Counted from the stretch's first letter, positions 1 through 15,700 are shown. The stretch is 64,000 nt of DNA from Toxotes chatareus (GCA_016801885.1 CM028900.1:13968972-14032971); one strand, 5' to 3'. A program made the numbers and translations. Notes: generated by a model from the sequence alone, not told the origin.

Positions 1-501
1 ATATATTTTTACCTTCAGTTCACCAAATGAATGCTTACAGGGAAGGTGTAGTCAAAAGCTGTTTGCAGTAATGGAAGGTGTCCCATTGTGTCGCTTGACA
101 ATTTAATTGCATTTATTCTGTGAGTTCATTTTAGTGTAAAAATGATCTTTTGTCATGTTTGATATTATGTTGCTAAATTTATATCCAGAGCAGCAAAGGA
201 GACCACACTGTAGTGCATGGCTGAACTTTAATTGTATTAATAAGAACTGCCCGTAGACAAAGTGAATAAGAAGGTTGGTAGGTGCGTCACCCTTTCACAC
301 TGTTTGAAAGGTGTCAAATGCATTGACAATGGAAGGATAAGGTTCAGTAGCCACATGTGTCAGCTGTCACTGGTTATACTGGCCAGCATATTTTTACAGA
401 AGCACAGTAGCAGTGTATGCCTGTCAGGCTTTACCTGGAATTAAGTGACATTACTCAAAATTCTGTCTGTTATATGAACATCCCATCGCTGTTTGTTTCA
501 G
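1..501 (+). other. Partial intron of the NME8-like gene
   Basis: AT-rich unique sequence ending in the splice acceptor at 500-501. I see no exon, RNA gene or recognisable repeat. A short open frame at 262-444 has no splice context and no family resemblance, and I treat it as chance. Confidence 0.6.
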
Positions 502-764
502 GGGGCCCTGTATGATGCTTGTCCTGACTAAAGAAAATGCCGTGGAGGAGTGGAGGGCCATGATGGGCCCCACAGACCCTAACCAAGCCAAGGCGATATC
601 CCCAAAGTCTCTGAGGGCCCGCTTTGCCTCCGACATCCTCCACAACTCAGTCCACGGAGCCTCAAATGAGCAGCACGCAGAGGAGAAGATCCGTTTTATC
701 TTTGGTGACATCTGCTCAGATGCAGAGCTCACCAGTGATGGAGAGACTGACAGAACCATTTCAG
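502..764 (+). CDS. nme8: NME8-like exon: C-terminal half of an NDK domain
   Basis: The acceptor is tgtttgtttcag at 490-501 and the donor is gtaatc from 765. The exon enters with one base completing a split codon, then reads 87 codons and leaves in phase 1. Compared with human NME1, residues equivalent to R88, T94, R105, N115 and the phospho-accepting H118 are all present (exon residues 18, 24, 38, 48 and 51). The usual GSD after the histidine is GAS. The lysine equivalent to K12 would lie in an upstream exon. The domain therefore looks able to bind nucleotide, although many group II NME domains show weak or no kinase activity. If the donor were ignored, the frame would stay open to 910, but that extension is intron. 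Confidence 0.85.
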
Positions 765-3700
765 GTAATCATATGATGTCATTTCCATCTGTCACGCCAT
801 CTGGTTTGTATGTTTTTGTTGTTTTTTTATACTCTGTTCCTGCTAGGAATTATACTTCATCCAGCCACATTTTAATGGTCGAAATGACAAATTCTGCATT
901 TCAGACTTGAGCTTGAAATAAAGATTAATTTCTTTCAGCAAAAAAGCAAGACAGTTCTGCAGATGAAAACAGAGGCATGTCAAAATCACAGAATGAAGAA
1001 GTGTCCGGTGACCATCAACAACAACATGAAGGTATGCAATGGGTAAAAAAAAAGGGGGTTCACTTATATATTAACTGTCCCAGATTGCAAGACTGAATAT
1101 AGTTATTCCTAACAGACGAGATAAAGGATTAGGGATGGGGCCGATCCGATCCGGTATTGGTATCGGGATCCGACTTTTTTTGGCCGATTTTGACACCTTA
1201 CTATACTATGACGTTTTTTATGACATTTTGAGGTTCAAAAAAATTTTGACTTTTTTTGGCCGATTTTGACGCCTTACTATAATATGACCATTTTTTATGA
1301 CATTTTGAGGTCCAAAAAAATTTTGACTTTTTTTGCCGATTTTGACGCCTTACTATACTATGACGTTTTTTATGACATTTTGAGGTCCAAAAAATTTTGA
1401 ATTTTTTTGGCCGATTTTGACGCCTTACTATACTATGACGTTTTTTATGACATTTTGAGGTCCAAAAATTTGTTGACTTTTTTGGCCGATTTTGACGCTT
1501 CTTTACTATACTATGACGTTTTTTTTATGAATTTTGAGGTCCAAAAAAAATTTTGACTTTTTTGGCCGATTTTGACGCTTTACTATACTATGACGTTTTT
1601 TTATGACATTTTGAGGTCCAAAAATTTTGACTTTTTTTTGGCCGATTTTGACGCAAAAAATGTTGACTTTACTATACTATGACGCTTTTTTATGACGTTT
1701 TTATTTTGAGGTCCAAAAAATGTTGACTTTTTTGGCCGATTTTGACGCCTTTACTATACTATGACGTTTTTATGACATTTTGAGGTCCAAAAAATTTTGA
1801 CTTTTTTGGCCGATTTTGACGCCTTACTATACTACTACGTTTTTTTATGACATTTTGAGGTCCACATTTTTTTTTGACTTTTTTGGCCGATTTTGACGCC
1901 TTTACTATACTATGACGTTTTTTATGACATTTTGAGGTCCAAATTTTTTTTGACTTTTTTGGCCGATTTTGACGCCTTTACTATACTACTATGACGCTTT
2001 TTTATGACATTTTGAGGTCCAATTTTTTTTGACTTTTTTTGGCCGATTTTGACGCCTTTACTATACTATGACGTTTTTTTATGACATTTTGAGGTCCAAA
2101 AAATGTTGACTTTTTTGGACGATTTTGACGCCTTACTATACTATGACGTTTTTTTATGACATTTTGAGGTCCAAAAAATTTTGACTTTTTTGGACGATTT
2201 TGACGCCTTTACTATACTATGTTTTTACTATACTTTGAGGTCCAAAAATTTTTTTTTGGCCGATTTTGAGGTCCAAATTTTTTTGACATTTTGAGGTTTT
2301 TGACTTTTTTGGCCGATTTTGACGCTTTTACTATACTATGACGTTTTTTATGACATTTTGAGGTCCAAAAAATTTTGACTTTTTTGGCCGATTTTGACGC
2401 TCTTTACTATACTATGACGCTTTTTTATGACATTTTGAGGTCCAATTTTTTTGACTTTTTTGGCCGATTTTGACGCCTTTACTATACTATGATGTTTTTT
2501 ATGACATTTTGAGGTCCAAAAAAATTTTGACTTTTTTTGGCCGATTTTGACGCCTTACTATACTATGACGTTTTTTTATGACATTTTGAGGTCCAATTTT
2601 TTTGACTTTTTTGGCCGATTTTGACGCCAATTTTTTTTTTACTATACTATGACGTTTTTTATGACATTTTGAGGTCCAATTTTTTTTTGACTTTTTTTGG
2701 CCGATTTTGACGCCTTACTATACTATGATGTTTTTTATGACATTTTGAGGTCCAAAAATTTTGACTTTTTTGGCGATTTTGACGCCTTTACTATAGTATG
2801 ACGTTTTTATGACATTTTGAGGTCCAAAAAATTTTGACTTTTTTTGGCCGATTTTGACGCCTTTACTATACTATGACGTTTTTTTATGACATTTTGAGGT
2901 CCAAAAAATTTTGACTTTTTTGGCCGATTTTGACGCCTTTACTATACTATGACGTTTTTTATGACATTTTGAGGTCCCAAAAAATTTTGACTTTTTTTGG
3001 CCGATTTTTTTCTTTACTATACTATGACGTTTTTTATGACATTTTGAGGTCCAATTTTTTTGACTTTTTTGGCCGATTTTGACGCCTTTACTATACTATG
3101 ACGTTTTTTTTTATGACATTTTGAGGTCCAAAAAATGTTGACTTTTTTGGACGATTTTGACGCCTTTACTATACTATGACGCTTTTTTATGACATTTTGA
3201 GGTCCAAAAAATTTTGACTTTTTTTTGGCCGATTTTGACGCCTTACTATACTATGACGTTTTTTATGACATTTTGAGGTCCAAATTTTTTTTGACTTTTT
3301 TTGGCCGATTTTGACGCCTTACTATACTATGACGTTTTTTATGACATTTTGAGGTCCCAAAAATTTTGACTTTTTTGGCCGATTTTGACGCTTTACTATA
3401 CTATGACGTTTTTTATGACATTTTGAGGTCCAAAAAATTTTGACTTTTTTGGCCGATTTTGACGCCTTTACTATACTATGACGTTTTTTATGACATTTTG
3501 AGGTCCACATTTTTTTGACTTTTTTGGCCGATTTTGACGCCTTTTACTATACTATGACGTTTTTTTATGACATTTTGAGGTCCAAATTTTTTTGACTTTT
3601 TTGGCCGATTTTGACGCCTTTACTATACTATGACGTTTTTATGACATTTTGAGGTCCAAAAAATGTTGACTTTTTTTGGCCGATTTTGACGCCTTTACTA

Positions 3701-6700
3701 TACTATGACGTTTTTTATGACATTTTGAGGTCCAAAAAATTTTGACTTTTTTTTTTGGCCGATTTTGACGTTTTTTTACTATACTATACTATGACGCTTT
3801 TTTATGACATTTTGAGGTCCTTACTATAAATATGACGTTTTTTGACTTTTTTGGCCGACTTTTTTTGACGCTTCTTACTATACTATGACGTTTTTTATGA
3901 CATTTTGAGGTCAAAAATTTTTTTTGACTTTTTTTGGCCGATTTTGACGCCTTTACTATACTATGACTTTTTTTTATGACATTTTGAGGTCCAAAAATTT
4001 TTTTGACTTTTTTGGCCGATTTTGACGCCTTACTATACTATGACGTTTTTTATGACATTTTGAGGTCCAAAAATTTGACTTTTTTTTGGCCGATTTTGAC
4101 GCCTTTACTATACTATGACGCTTTTTTATGACATTTTGAGGTCCAAAAATTTTGACTTTTTTGGCCGATTTTGACGCCTTACTATACTATGACGTTTTTT
4201 ATGACATTTTGAGGTCCAAAAAATTTTGACTTTTTTGGCCGATTTTGACGCCTTTACTATACTATGACGTTTTTTATGACATTTTGAGGTCCAAAAATTT
4301 TGACTTTTTTGGCCGATTTTGACGCCTTTACTATACTATGACGTTTTTTATGACATTTTGAGGTCCAAATTTTTTGACGTTTTTTTTTTGAGGTCCAAAA
4401 ATTTTTTTTGGCCGATTTTGACGTTTTTTATACATTTTGAGGTCCAAATTTTTTTACTTTTTTATTTTGACGCTTTTTTTTATGACGCTTTTTTATGATT
4501 TTGAGGTCCAAAAAAATTTTGACTTTTTTGGCCGATTTTGACGCCTTTACTATACTATGACGTTTTTTATGACATTTTGAGGTCCAAATTTTTTTGACTT
4601 TTTTTTTTTTGGCCGATTTTGACGCCTTTACTATACTATGACGTTTTTTTTATGACATTTTGAGGTCCAAAAAATTTTGACTTTTTTTGGCCGATTTTGA
4701 CGCCTTTACTATACTATGACGTTTTTTATGACATTTTGAGGTCCAAAAATTTTGACTTTTTTGGCCGATTTTGACGCCTTTACTATACTATGACAAAAAA
4801 TTTTTTTTATGACATTTTGAGGTCCAAATTTTTTTTGACTTTTTTGGCCGATTTTGACGATTTTTACTTACTATACTATGACGTTTTTTATGACATTTTG
4901 AGGTCCAAAAAATTTTGACTTTTTTTGGCCGATTTTGACGCCTTTACTATACTATGACGCTTTTTTATGACATTTTGAGGTCCAATTTTTTTTGACTTTT
5001 TTGGCCGATTTTGACGCTTTACTATACTATGACGTTTTTTATGACATTTTGAGGTCCAAAAAATTTTGACTTTTTTGGCCGATTTTGACGCCTTACTATA
5101 CTATGACGTTTTTTTATGACATTTTGAGGTCCAAAAAATTTTGACTTTTTTTGGCCGATTTTGACGCCTTTACTATACTATGACGCTTTTTATGACATTT
5201 TGAGGTCCAAAAATTTTGACTTTTTTGGCCGATTTTGACGCCTTTACTATACTATGACGCGTTTTTTATGACATTTTGAGGTCCAAAAAATTTTGACTTT
5301 TTGGCCGATTTTGACGCCTTTACTATACTATGACGCGTTTTTTATGACATTTTGAGGTCCAAAAATTTTTTTTTGACTTTTTGGCCGATTTTGACGCCTT
5401 ACTATTATGACGTTTTTTATGACATTTTGAGGTCCAAAAAATTTTGACTTTTTTTACGATTTTGACGCCTATACTATACTATGACGTTTTTTTATGACAT
5501 TTTGAGGTCCAAAAAATTTTGACTTTTTTGGCCGATTTTGACGCCTTTACTATACTATGACGCTTTTTTATGACATTTTGAGGTCCAAAAAATTTTGACT
5601 TTTTTTTGGCCGATTTTGACGCCTTTACTATACTATGACGTTTTTTATGACATTTTGAGGTCCAAAAAATTTTGACTTTTTTGGCCGATTTTGACGCCTT
5701 TACTATACTATGACGTTTTTTATGACATTTTGAGGTCCAAAAAATTTTTTTTTGACTTTTTTGGCCGATTTTGACGCCTTACTACTATACTATGACGTTT
5801 TTTATGACATTTTGAGGTCCAAAAAAATTTTGACTTTTTTTTTGGCCGATTTTGACGCCTTTACTATACTATGACGTTTTTTATGACATTTTGAGGTCCA
5901 AAATTTTTTGACTTTTTTGGCCGATTTTGACGCCTTTACTATACTATGATATTTTTTTTATGACATTTTGAGGTCCAAAAAATTTTGACTTTTTTTTGGC
6001 CGATTTTGACGCCTTTACTATACTATGACGTTTTTATGACATTTTGAGGTCCAAATTTTTTTTTTGACTTTTTTTGGCCGATTTTGACGCCTTTACTATA
6101 CTATGACGTTTTTTATGACATTTTGAGGTCCAAATTTTTTTGACTTTTTTGGCCGATTTTGACGCCTTTACTATACTATGACGTTTTTTATGACATTTTG
6201 AGGTCCAAAAATTTTGACTTTTTTTTGACTTTTTTGACCTTTATTATGACGTTTTTATTTTGAGGTCCAAAAATTTTACTATACTATGACGATTTTGACG
6301 CCTTTACTATACTATGACGTTTTTTATGACATTTTGAGGTCCAAAAATTTTGACTTTTTTGGCCGATTTTGACGCCTTTACTATACTATGACGTTTTTTA
6401 TGACATTTTGAGGTCCAAAAAATTTTGACTTTTTTTTTGGCCGATTTTGACGCCTTTACTATACTATGACGTTTTTTATGACATTTTGAGGTCCAAAAAA
6501 TTTTGACTTTTTTGGCCGATTTTGACGCCTTTTTTTACTATACTATGACGTTTTTTATGACATTTTGAGGTCCAAAAATTTTGACTTTTTTGGCCGATTT
6601 TGACGTTTTACTATACTATGACGTTTTTTATGACATTTTGAGGTCCAAAAATTTTGACTTTTTTGGCCGATTTTGACGCCTTTACTATACTATGACGTTT

Positions 6701-9700
6701 TTTATGACATTTTGAGGTCCAAAAATTTTTGACTTTTTTTTTTGGCCGATTTTGACGCCTTTACTATACTATGACGTTTTTTTTTTATGACATTTTGAGG
6801 TCCAAACGCTTTACTTTACTATACTATGACGCTTTTTTTTGACATTTTGAGGTTTTTGACTTTTTTTGACGATTTTGACGCCTTTACTATACTATGACGT
6901 TTTTTATGACATTTTGAGGTCCAAAAAATTTTGACTTTTTTTGGCCGATTTTGACGCTACTTTACTATACTATGACGTTTTTTTATGACATTTTGAGGTC
7001 CAATTTTTTTGACTTTTTTTTTTTTTGGCCGATTTTGACGCCTTTACTATACTATGACGTTTTTTATGACATTTTGAGGTCCAAAAATTTGACTTTTTTT
7101 GGCCGATTTTGACGCCTTACTATACTATGACGTTTTTTATGACATTTTGAGGTCCAAATTTTTTTTGACTTTTTTTGGCCGATTTTGACGCTTCTTTACT
7201 ATACTATGACGTTTTTATGATTTTTGAGGTCCAAAAATTTTGACGATTTTTTTTTGGCCGATTTTGACGCCTTTACTATACTATGACGTTTTTATGACAT
7301 TTTGAGGTCCAAAAATTTTGACTTTTTTTTGGCCGATTTTGACGCCTTTACTATACTATGACGTTTTTTTATGACATTTTGAGGTCCATTTTTTTTTGAC
7401 TTTTTTTGGCCGATTTTGACGCCTTACTATACTATACTATGACGTTTTTTATGACATTTTGAGGTCCAAAAAATTTTGACTTTTTTGGCCGATTTTGACT
7501 TACTTTACTATACTATGACGCTTTTTTATGACATTTTGAGGTCCAAAAATTTTGACTTTTTTGGCCGATTTTGACGCCTTTACTATACTATGACGTTTTT
7601 TATGACATTTTGAGGTCCAAAATTTTTTTGACTTTTTTGGCCGATTTTGACGCCTTTACTATACTATGACGTTTTTTTTTATGACATTTTGAGGTCCAAA
7701 AATTTTGACTTTTTTTGGCCGATTTTGACGCGATTTTACTATACTATGACGTTTTTTTATGACATTTTGAGGTCCAATTTTTTTTGACTTTTTTTTTGGC
7801 CGATTTTGACGCCTTTACTATACTATGACGCTTTTTTATGACATTTTGAGGTCCAAAAAATTTTGACTTTTTTGGCCGATTTTGACTTTACTTTACTATA
7901 CTATGACGCTTTTTTTTTTTATGACATTTTGAGGTCCAAATTTTTTTGACTTTTTTTGGCCGATTTTGACGCCGATTTTACTATACTATGACGCTTTTTT
8001 ATGACATTTTGAGGTCCAAAAATTTTTTTGACTTTTTTGGCCGATTTTGACGCCTTTACTATACTATGACGTTTTTTATGACATTTTGAGGTCCAAAATT
8101 TTTTTGACTTTTTTTGGCCGATTTTGACGCTTCTTTACTATACTATGACGTTTTTTTATGACATTTTGAGGTCAAAATTTTTTTGACTTTTTTGGCCGAT
8201 TTTGACGCCTTTACTATACTATGACGTTTTTTTATGACATTTTGAGGTCCAATTTTTTTGACTTTTTTTGCCGATTTTGACGATATACTTGACGTTTTTT
8301 ATACATTTTAGGTACTATGACGACTTTTTTTTATGACATTTTGAGGTCGTTTTTATGACATTTTGACAAAAAATTTTTTTTGGCCGATTTTGACGCCTTT
8401 ACTATACTATGACGCGTTTTTTATGACATTTTGAGGTCCAAAAAATTTTGACTTTTTTGGCCGATTTTGACGCCTTTACTATACTATGACGTTTTTTTAT
8501 GACATTTTGAGGTCCAAATTTTTTTGACTTTTTTTGGCCGATTTTGACGCCTTTACTATACTATGACGCTTTTTTTTTATGACATTTTGAGGTCCAAAAA
8601 ATTTTGACTTTTTTGGCCGATTTTGACGCCTCTTTACTATACTATGACGTTTTTTATGACATTTTGAGGTCCAAAAATTTTGACTTTTTTGGCCGATTTT
8701 GACGCCTTTACTATACTATGACGTTTTTTATGACATTTTGAGGTCCAAAAACTTTTTTGGCCGATTTTGACTTTACTTTTGACGTTTTTTTTTTTGAGGT
8801 CCCGATTTTTTTTTTGATTTTTGACGATTTTACTATACTATGACGCTTTTTTATGACATTTTGAGGTCCAAATTTTTTGACTTTTTTGGCCGATTTTGAC
8901 GCCTTTACTATACTATGACGCTTTTTTTTATGACATTTTGAGGTCCAAAAATTTTTTTTGACTTTTTTGGCCGATTTTGACGCCTTTACTACTATACTAT
9001 GACGTTTTTTTATGACATTTTGAGGTCCAAAAAATTTTGACGTTTTTTTTTTTGGCCGATTTTGACGCCTTTACTATACTATGACGTTTTTTTATGACAT
9101 TTTGAGGTCCAAAAATTTTGACTTTTTTGGCCGATTTTGACGCCTATACTATACTATGATGACTTTTTTTTTTTTTATGACATTTTGAGGTCCATGAAAA
9201 ATTTTGATTTTTTTTGGCCGATTTTGACGCCTTTACTATACTATGACGTTTTTTATGACATTTTGAGGTCCAAATTTTTTTTTGACTTTTTTGGCCGATT
9301 TTGACGCCTTTACTATACTATGACGCTTTTTTTATGACATTTTGAGGTCCAAATTTTTTTTGACTTTTTTTGGCCGATTTTGACGCCTTACTATACTATG
9401 ACGTTTTTTATGACATTTTGAGGTCCAAATTTTTTTTGACTTTTTTTGGCCGATTTTGACGCCTTTACTATACTATGACGTTTTTTTATGACATTTTGAG
9501 GTCCAAAAAATTTTGACTTTTTTGGCCGATTTTGACGCCTTTACTATACTATGACGCTTTTTTATGACATTTTGAGGTCCAAAAAATTTTGACTTTTTTT
9601 GATTTTTTTTACCGATTTTGACGTTTTTTTATGACATTTTACTATACTATGACGCCTTTTTTATGACATTTTGAGGTCCAAAATTTTTTTGACTTTTTTT

Positions 9701-12700
9701 GGCCGATTTTGACGCCTTTACTATACTATGATTTTTTTTATGACATTTTGAGGTCCAATTTTTTTTGACTTTTTGGCCGATTTTGACGCTTTACTATACT
9801 ATGACGCTTTTTTTATGACATTTTGAGGTCCAAATTTTTTTTGACTTTTTTGGCCGATTTTGACGCCTTTACTATACTATGACGATGCTTTTTTTTATGA
9901 CATTTTGAGGTCCAATTTTTTTTGACTTTTTTGGCCGATTTTGACGCCTTTACTATACTATGACGTTTTTTATGACATTTTGAGGTCCAAAAAATTTTGA
10001 GGTCCAAAAAATTTTGACTTTTTTGACGCCGATTTTGACGTCCAAAAAATTTTGACTTTACCGATTTTATACTACTATTTTTTTTATGACATTTTGAGGT
10101 CCAAAAAATTTTGACTTTTTTTGGCCGATTTTGACGCCTTTACTATACTATGACGCTTTTTTTTATGACATTTTGAGGTCCAAAAATTTTGACTTTTTTT
10201 GGCCGATTTTGACGCCTTTACTATACTATGACGTTTTTTATGACATTTTGAGGTCCAATTTTTTTGACTTTTTTGGCCGATTTTGACGCCTTTACTATAC
10301 TATGACGTTTTTTATGACATTTTGAGGTCCAAAAATTTTGACTTTTTTTTTGGCCGATTTTGACGCCTTTTTACTATACTATGACGTTTTTTATGACATT
10401 TTGAGGTCCAAAATTTTTGACTTTTTTGGCCGATTTTGACGCCTTTACTATACTATGACGTTTTTTATGACATTTTGAGGTCCAATTTTTTTGACTTTTT
10501 TGGCCGATTTTGACGCTTCTTTACTATACTATGATTTTTTTTATGACATTTTGAGGTCCAAAAAATTTTGACTTTTTTGGCCGATTTTGACGCCTTTACT
10601 ATACTATGACGCGTTTTTTTATGACATTTTGAGGTCCAAATTTTTTTGACTTTTTTTGGCCGATTTTGACGCTTTACTATGACGTTTTTTTTACTATACT
10701 ATGACGCTTTTTTTATGACATTTTGAGGTCCAAATTTTTTTTGACTTTTTTGGCCGATTTTGACGCCTCTTTACTATACTATGACGTTTTTTATGACATT
10801 TTGAGGTCCAAATTTTTGACTTTTTTTTTGGCCGATTTTGACGCCTTTACTATACTATGACGTTTTTTTTATGACATTTTGAGGTCCAAATTTTTTGACT
10901 TTTTTGGCCGATTTTGACGCTTTACTATACTATGACGTTTTTTATGACATTTTGAGGTCCATTTTTTTGACTTTTTTTTGACTTTTTTTGGCCGATTTTG
11001 ACGCCTTTACTATACTATACTATGCTTTTTTTTTTTATGACATTTTGAGGTCCAAAAATTTTGACTTTTTTTGGCCGATTTTGACTTTTTTACTTTACTA
11101 TACTATGACGTTTTTTATGACATTTTGAGGTCCAAAAATTTTTTGACTTTTTTTTTTGGCCGATTTTGACGCCTTTACTATACTATGACGTTTTTTTATG
11201 ACATTTTGAGGTCCAAAAAATTTTGACTTTTTTTGGCCGATTTTGACGCTCTTTACTATACTATGACGTTTTTTTATGACATTTTGAGGTCCATTTTTTT
11301 TGACTTTTTTGGCCGATTTTGACGCCTTTACTATACTATGATGACGTTTTTTTTATGACATTTTGAGGTCCAAAAATTTTTTTGACTTTTTTGGCCGATT
11401 TTGACGCCTTTACTATACTATGACGTTTTTTTATGACATTTTGAGGTCCAAATTTTTTTGACTTTTTTGGCCGATTTTGACGCCTTTACTATACTATGAC
11501 GACGTTTTTTATGACATTTTGAGGTCCAAAATTTTTTTTGACTTTTTTGGCCGATTTTGACGCCTTTACTATACTATGACGTTTTTTATGACATTTTGAG
11601 GTCCAAAAAATTTTGACTTTTTTGCCGATTTTGACGCCTTTTTACTATACTATGACGCTTTTTTATGACATTTTGAGGTCCAAATTTTTTTTGACTTTTT
11701 TTGGCCGATTTTGACGCCTTTTACTATACTATGACGTTTTTTATGACATTTTGAGGTCCAAATTTTTTTGACTTTTTTTTTGGCCGATTTTGACGCTTAC
11801 TTTACTATACTATGACGTTTTTTTATGACATTTTGAGGTCCAATTTTTTTGACTTTTTTTGGCCGATTTTGACGCCTTTACTATACTATGACGTTTTTTT
11901 TTATGACATTTTGAGGTCCAATTTTTTTGACTTTTTTGGCCGATTTTGACGCCTTTACTATACTATGACATTTTTTATGACATTTTGAGGTCCTATGACG
12001 TTTTTATGACATTTTGAAAAATTTTGACTTTTTTTGGCCGATTTTGACGCTTTTTTACTATACTATGACGTTTTTTATGACATTTTGAGGTCCAAAAAAA
12101 ATTTTTTGATTTATACTTTTTTTGGCCGATTTTGACGCCATTTTTTTTTTGACTTTTTTACGATTTTACTATACTATACGTTTTTTATGACATTTTGAGG
12201 TCCAATTTTTTTTGACTTTTTTTGGCCGATTTTGACGCCTTTACTATACTATGACGCTTTTTTTATGACATTTTGAGGTCCAAATTTTTTTTTGACTTTT
12301 TTGGCCGATTTTGACGCCTTTACTATACTATGACGATTTTTTTTTATGACATTTTGAGGTCCAAATTTTTTTGACTTTTTTGGCCGATTTTGACGCCTTT
12401 ACTATACTATGACGTTTTTTATGACATTTTGAGGTCCAAAAATTTTTTTTGACTTTTTTTTGGCCGATTTTGACGCCTTTACTATACTATGACGCTTTTT
12501 TATGACATTTTGAGGTCCAAAAAAATTTTGACTTTTTTGGCCGATTTTGACGCCTTTACTATACTATGACGTTTTTTTTTATGACATTTTGAGGTCCAAA
12601 TTTTTTTGACTTTTTTGGCCGATTTTGACGCCTTTACTATACTATGACGTTTTTTATGACATTTTGAGGTCCAAATTTTTTTGACTTTTTTGGCCGATTT

Positions 12701-15700
12701 TGACGCCTTTACTATACTATACTATGACGACTTTTTTGGCCGATTTTTTTTTTATGACATTTTGAGGTCAAAAAATTTTGACTTTTTTTGGCCGATTTTG
12801 ACGCCTTTACTATACTATGACGTTTTTTTTATGACATTTTGAGGTCCAATTTTTTTGACTTTTTTGGCCGATTTTGACGCTTCTTTACTATACTATGACG
12901 TTTTTTATGACATTTTGAGGTCCAAATTTTTTTGACTTTTTTTGGCCGATTTTGACGCTTTACTATACTATGACGTTTTTTATGACATTTTGAGGTCCAA
13001 ATTTTTTGACTTTTTTTGGCCGATTTTGACGCGATTTTACTATACTACTATGACGTTTTTTATGACATTTTGAGGTCCAAAAAATTTTGACTTTTTTTTG
13101 GCCGATTTTGACGCCTTTACTATACTATGACGCTTTTTTATGACATTTTGAGGTCCAATTTTTTTTGACTTTTTTTGGCCTTTATTTTGACGTTTTTTTA
13201 TGACATTTTTACTATACTTTTTGACGCCTTTACTATACTATGATTTTTTATGACATTTTGAGGTCCAATTTTTTTGACTTTTTTTTGGCCGATTTTGACG
13301 CCTTTACTATACTATGACGTTTTTTATGACATTTTGAGGTCCAAAATTTTTTTGACTTTTTTGGCCGATTTTGACGCTTCTTTACTATACTATGACGTTT
13401 TTTTATGACATTTTGAGGTCCAAAATTTTTTTGACTTTTTTTGGCCGATTTTGACGCCTTTACTATACTATGACGTTTTTATGACATTTTGAGGTCCAAA
13501 TTTTTTTTGACTTTTTTGGCCGATTTTGACGCTTCTTTACTATACTATGACGTTTTTTATGACATTTTGAGGTCCAAAAAATTTTGACTTTTTTGGCCGA
13601 TTTTGACGCCTTTACTATACTATGACGCGTTTTTTTATGACATTTTGAGGTCCAAATTTTTTTGACTTTTTTTTGGCCGATTTTGACGCCTTTACTATAC
13701 TATATGACGTTTTTTTATGACATTTTGAGGTCCAAATTTTTTTTGACTTTTTTTGGCCGATTTTGACGCCTTACTATACTATGACGTTTTTTATGACATT
13801 TTGAGGTCCAAATTTTTTTTGACTTTTTTGGCCGATTTTGACGCCTTACTTTACTATACTATGACGTTTTTTTATGACTTTTTGAGGTCCAAATTTTTTG
13901 ACGTTTTTTTTGGCCGATTGACTTTTTTTTACTATACTATGATGACGTTTTTATGACATTTTGAGGTCCAAAAAATTTTGACTTTTTTGGCCGATTTTGA
14001 CGCCTTTACTATACTATGACGTTTTTTATGACATTTTGAGGTCCAAAATTTTTTTTGACTTTTTTGGCCGATTTTGACGCCTTTACTATACTATGACGTT
14101 TTTTTTATGACATTTTGAGGTCCAAATTTTTTTTGACTTTTTTTTTGGCCGATTTTGACGCTTTTACTATACTATGACGTTTTTTATGACATTTTGAGGT
14201 CCAACTTTTTTTTTTTTGACTTTTTTTTGGCCGATTTTGACGCCTTTACTATACTATGACGTTTTTTATGACATTTTGAGGTCCAAATTTTTTTGACTTT
14301 TTTGGCCGATTTTGACGCCTTTACTATACTATGACGTTTTTTATGACATTTTGAGGTCCAAAAATTTTTGACTTTTTTTTGGCCGATTTTGACGCTTTTA
14401 CTATACTATGACGTTTTTTTTATGACATTTTGAGGTCCAAAATTTTTTTTGACTTTTTTGGCCGATTTTGACGCTTTACTTTACTATACTATGACGTTTT
14501 TTATGACATTTTGAGGTCCAAAATTTTTTTTGACTTTTTTGGCCGATTTTGACGCCTTTACTATACTATGACGTTTTTTTATGACATTTTGAGGTCCAAA
14601 TTTTTTTGACTTTTTTTTGACGCCTTTACCGATTTTGACGCCTTTACTATACTATGACGCTTCTTTACTATACTATTTTTATGACATTTTGAGGTCCAAA
14701 AATTTTTTTGACTTTTTTGGCCGATTTTGACGCCTTTACTATACTATGACGTTTTTTTATGACATTTTGAGGTCCAAAATTTTTTGACTTTTTTGGCCGA
14801 TTTTGACGCTTTACTATACTATGACGTTTTTTATGACATTTTGAGGTCCAAATTTTTTTTTGACTTTTTTGGCCGATTTTGACGCCTTTTACTATACTAT
14901 GACGTTTTTTATGACATTTTGAGGTCCAATTTTTTTGACTTTTTTTTTGGCCGATTTTGACGCCTTACTATACTATGACGCTTTTTTTATGACATTTTGA
15001 GGTCCAAATTTTTTTTTGACTTTTTTGGCCGATTTTGACGCCTTTACTATACTATGACGTTTTTTATGACATTTTGAGGTCCAAAAATTTTGACTTTTTT
15101 GACGATTTTTTACTATACTATTTTTGACATTTTGATTTTGACGCCGATTTTGACTATACTATACTATGACGTTTTTTATGACATTTTGAGGTCAAAAAAT
15201 TTTGACTTTTTTGGCCGATTTTGACGCTTTACTATACTATACTATGACTTTTTTTTTTATGACATTTTGAGGTCCAAATTTTTTTTGACTTTTTTTTTGG
15301 CCGATTTTGACTTTTTGACGCCTTTTACTTTACTATGATGACGTTTTTTATGACATTTTGAGGTCCAAATTTTTTTTGACTTTTTTTGGCCGATTTTGAC
15401 GCTCTTTACTATACTATGACGTTTTTTATGACATTTTGAGGTCCAAAAATTTTTTTGACTTTTTTTGGCCGATTTTGACGCCTTTACTATACTATGACGT
15501 TTTTTTATGACATTTTGAGGTCCAAAATTTTTTTTGACTTTTTTTGGCCGATTTTGACGCCTTTACTATACTATGACGTTTTTTATGACATTTTGAGGTC
15601 AAATTTTTTTGACTTTTTTTGGCCGATTTTGACGCCTTTACTATACTATGACGTTTTTTATGACATTTTGAGGTCCAAATTTTTTTGACTTTTTTTGGCC

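Noticed and set aside
512..910. A single uninterrupted frame from 512 to 910 as a small gene
   Set aside because: Conserved NDK sequence stops at the donor at 764 and the rest is intron. The reverse-strand frame at 451-759 is only its shadow.
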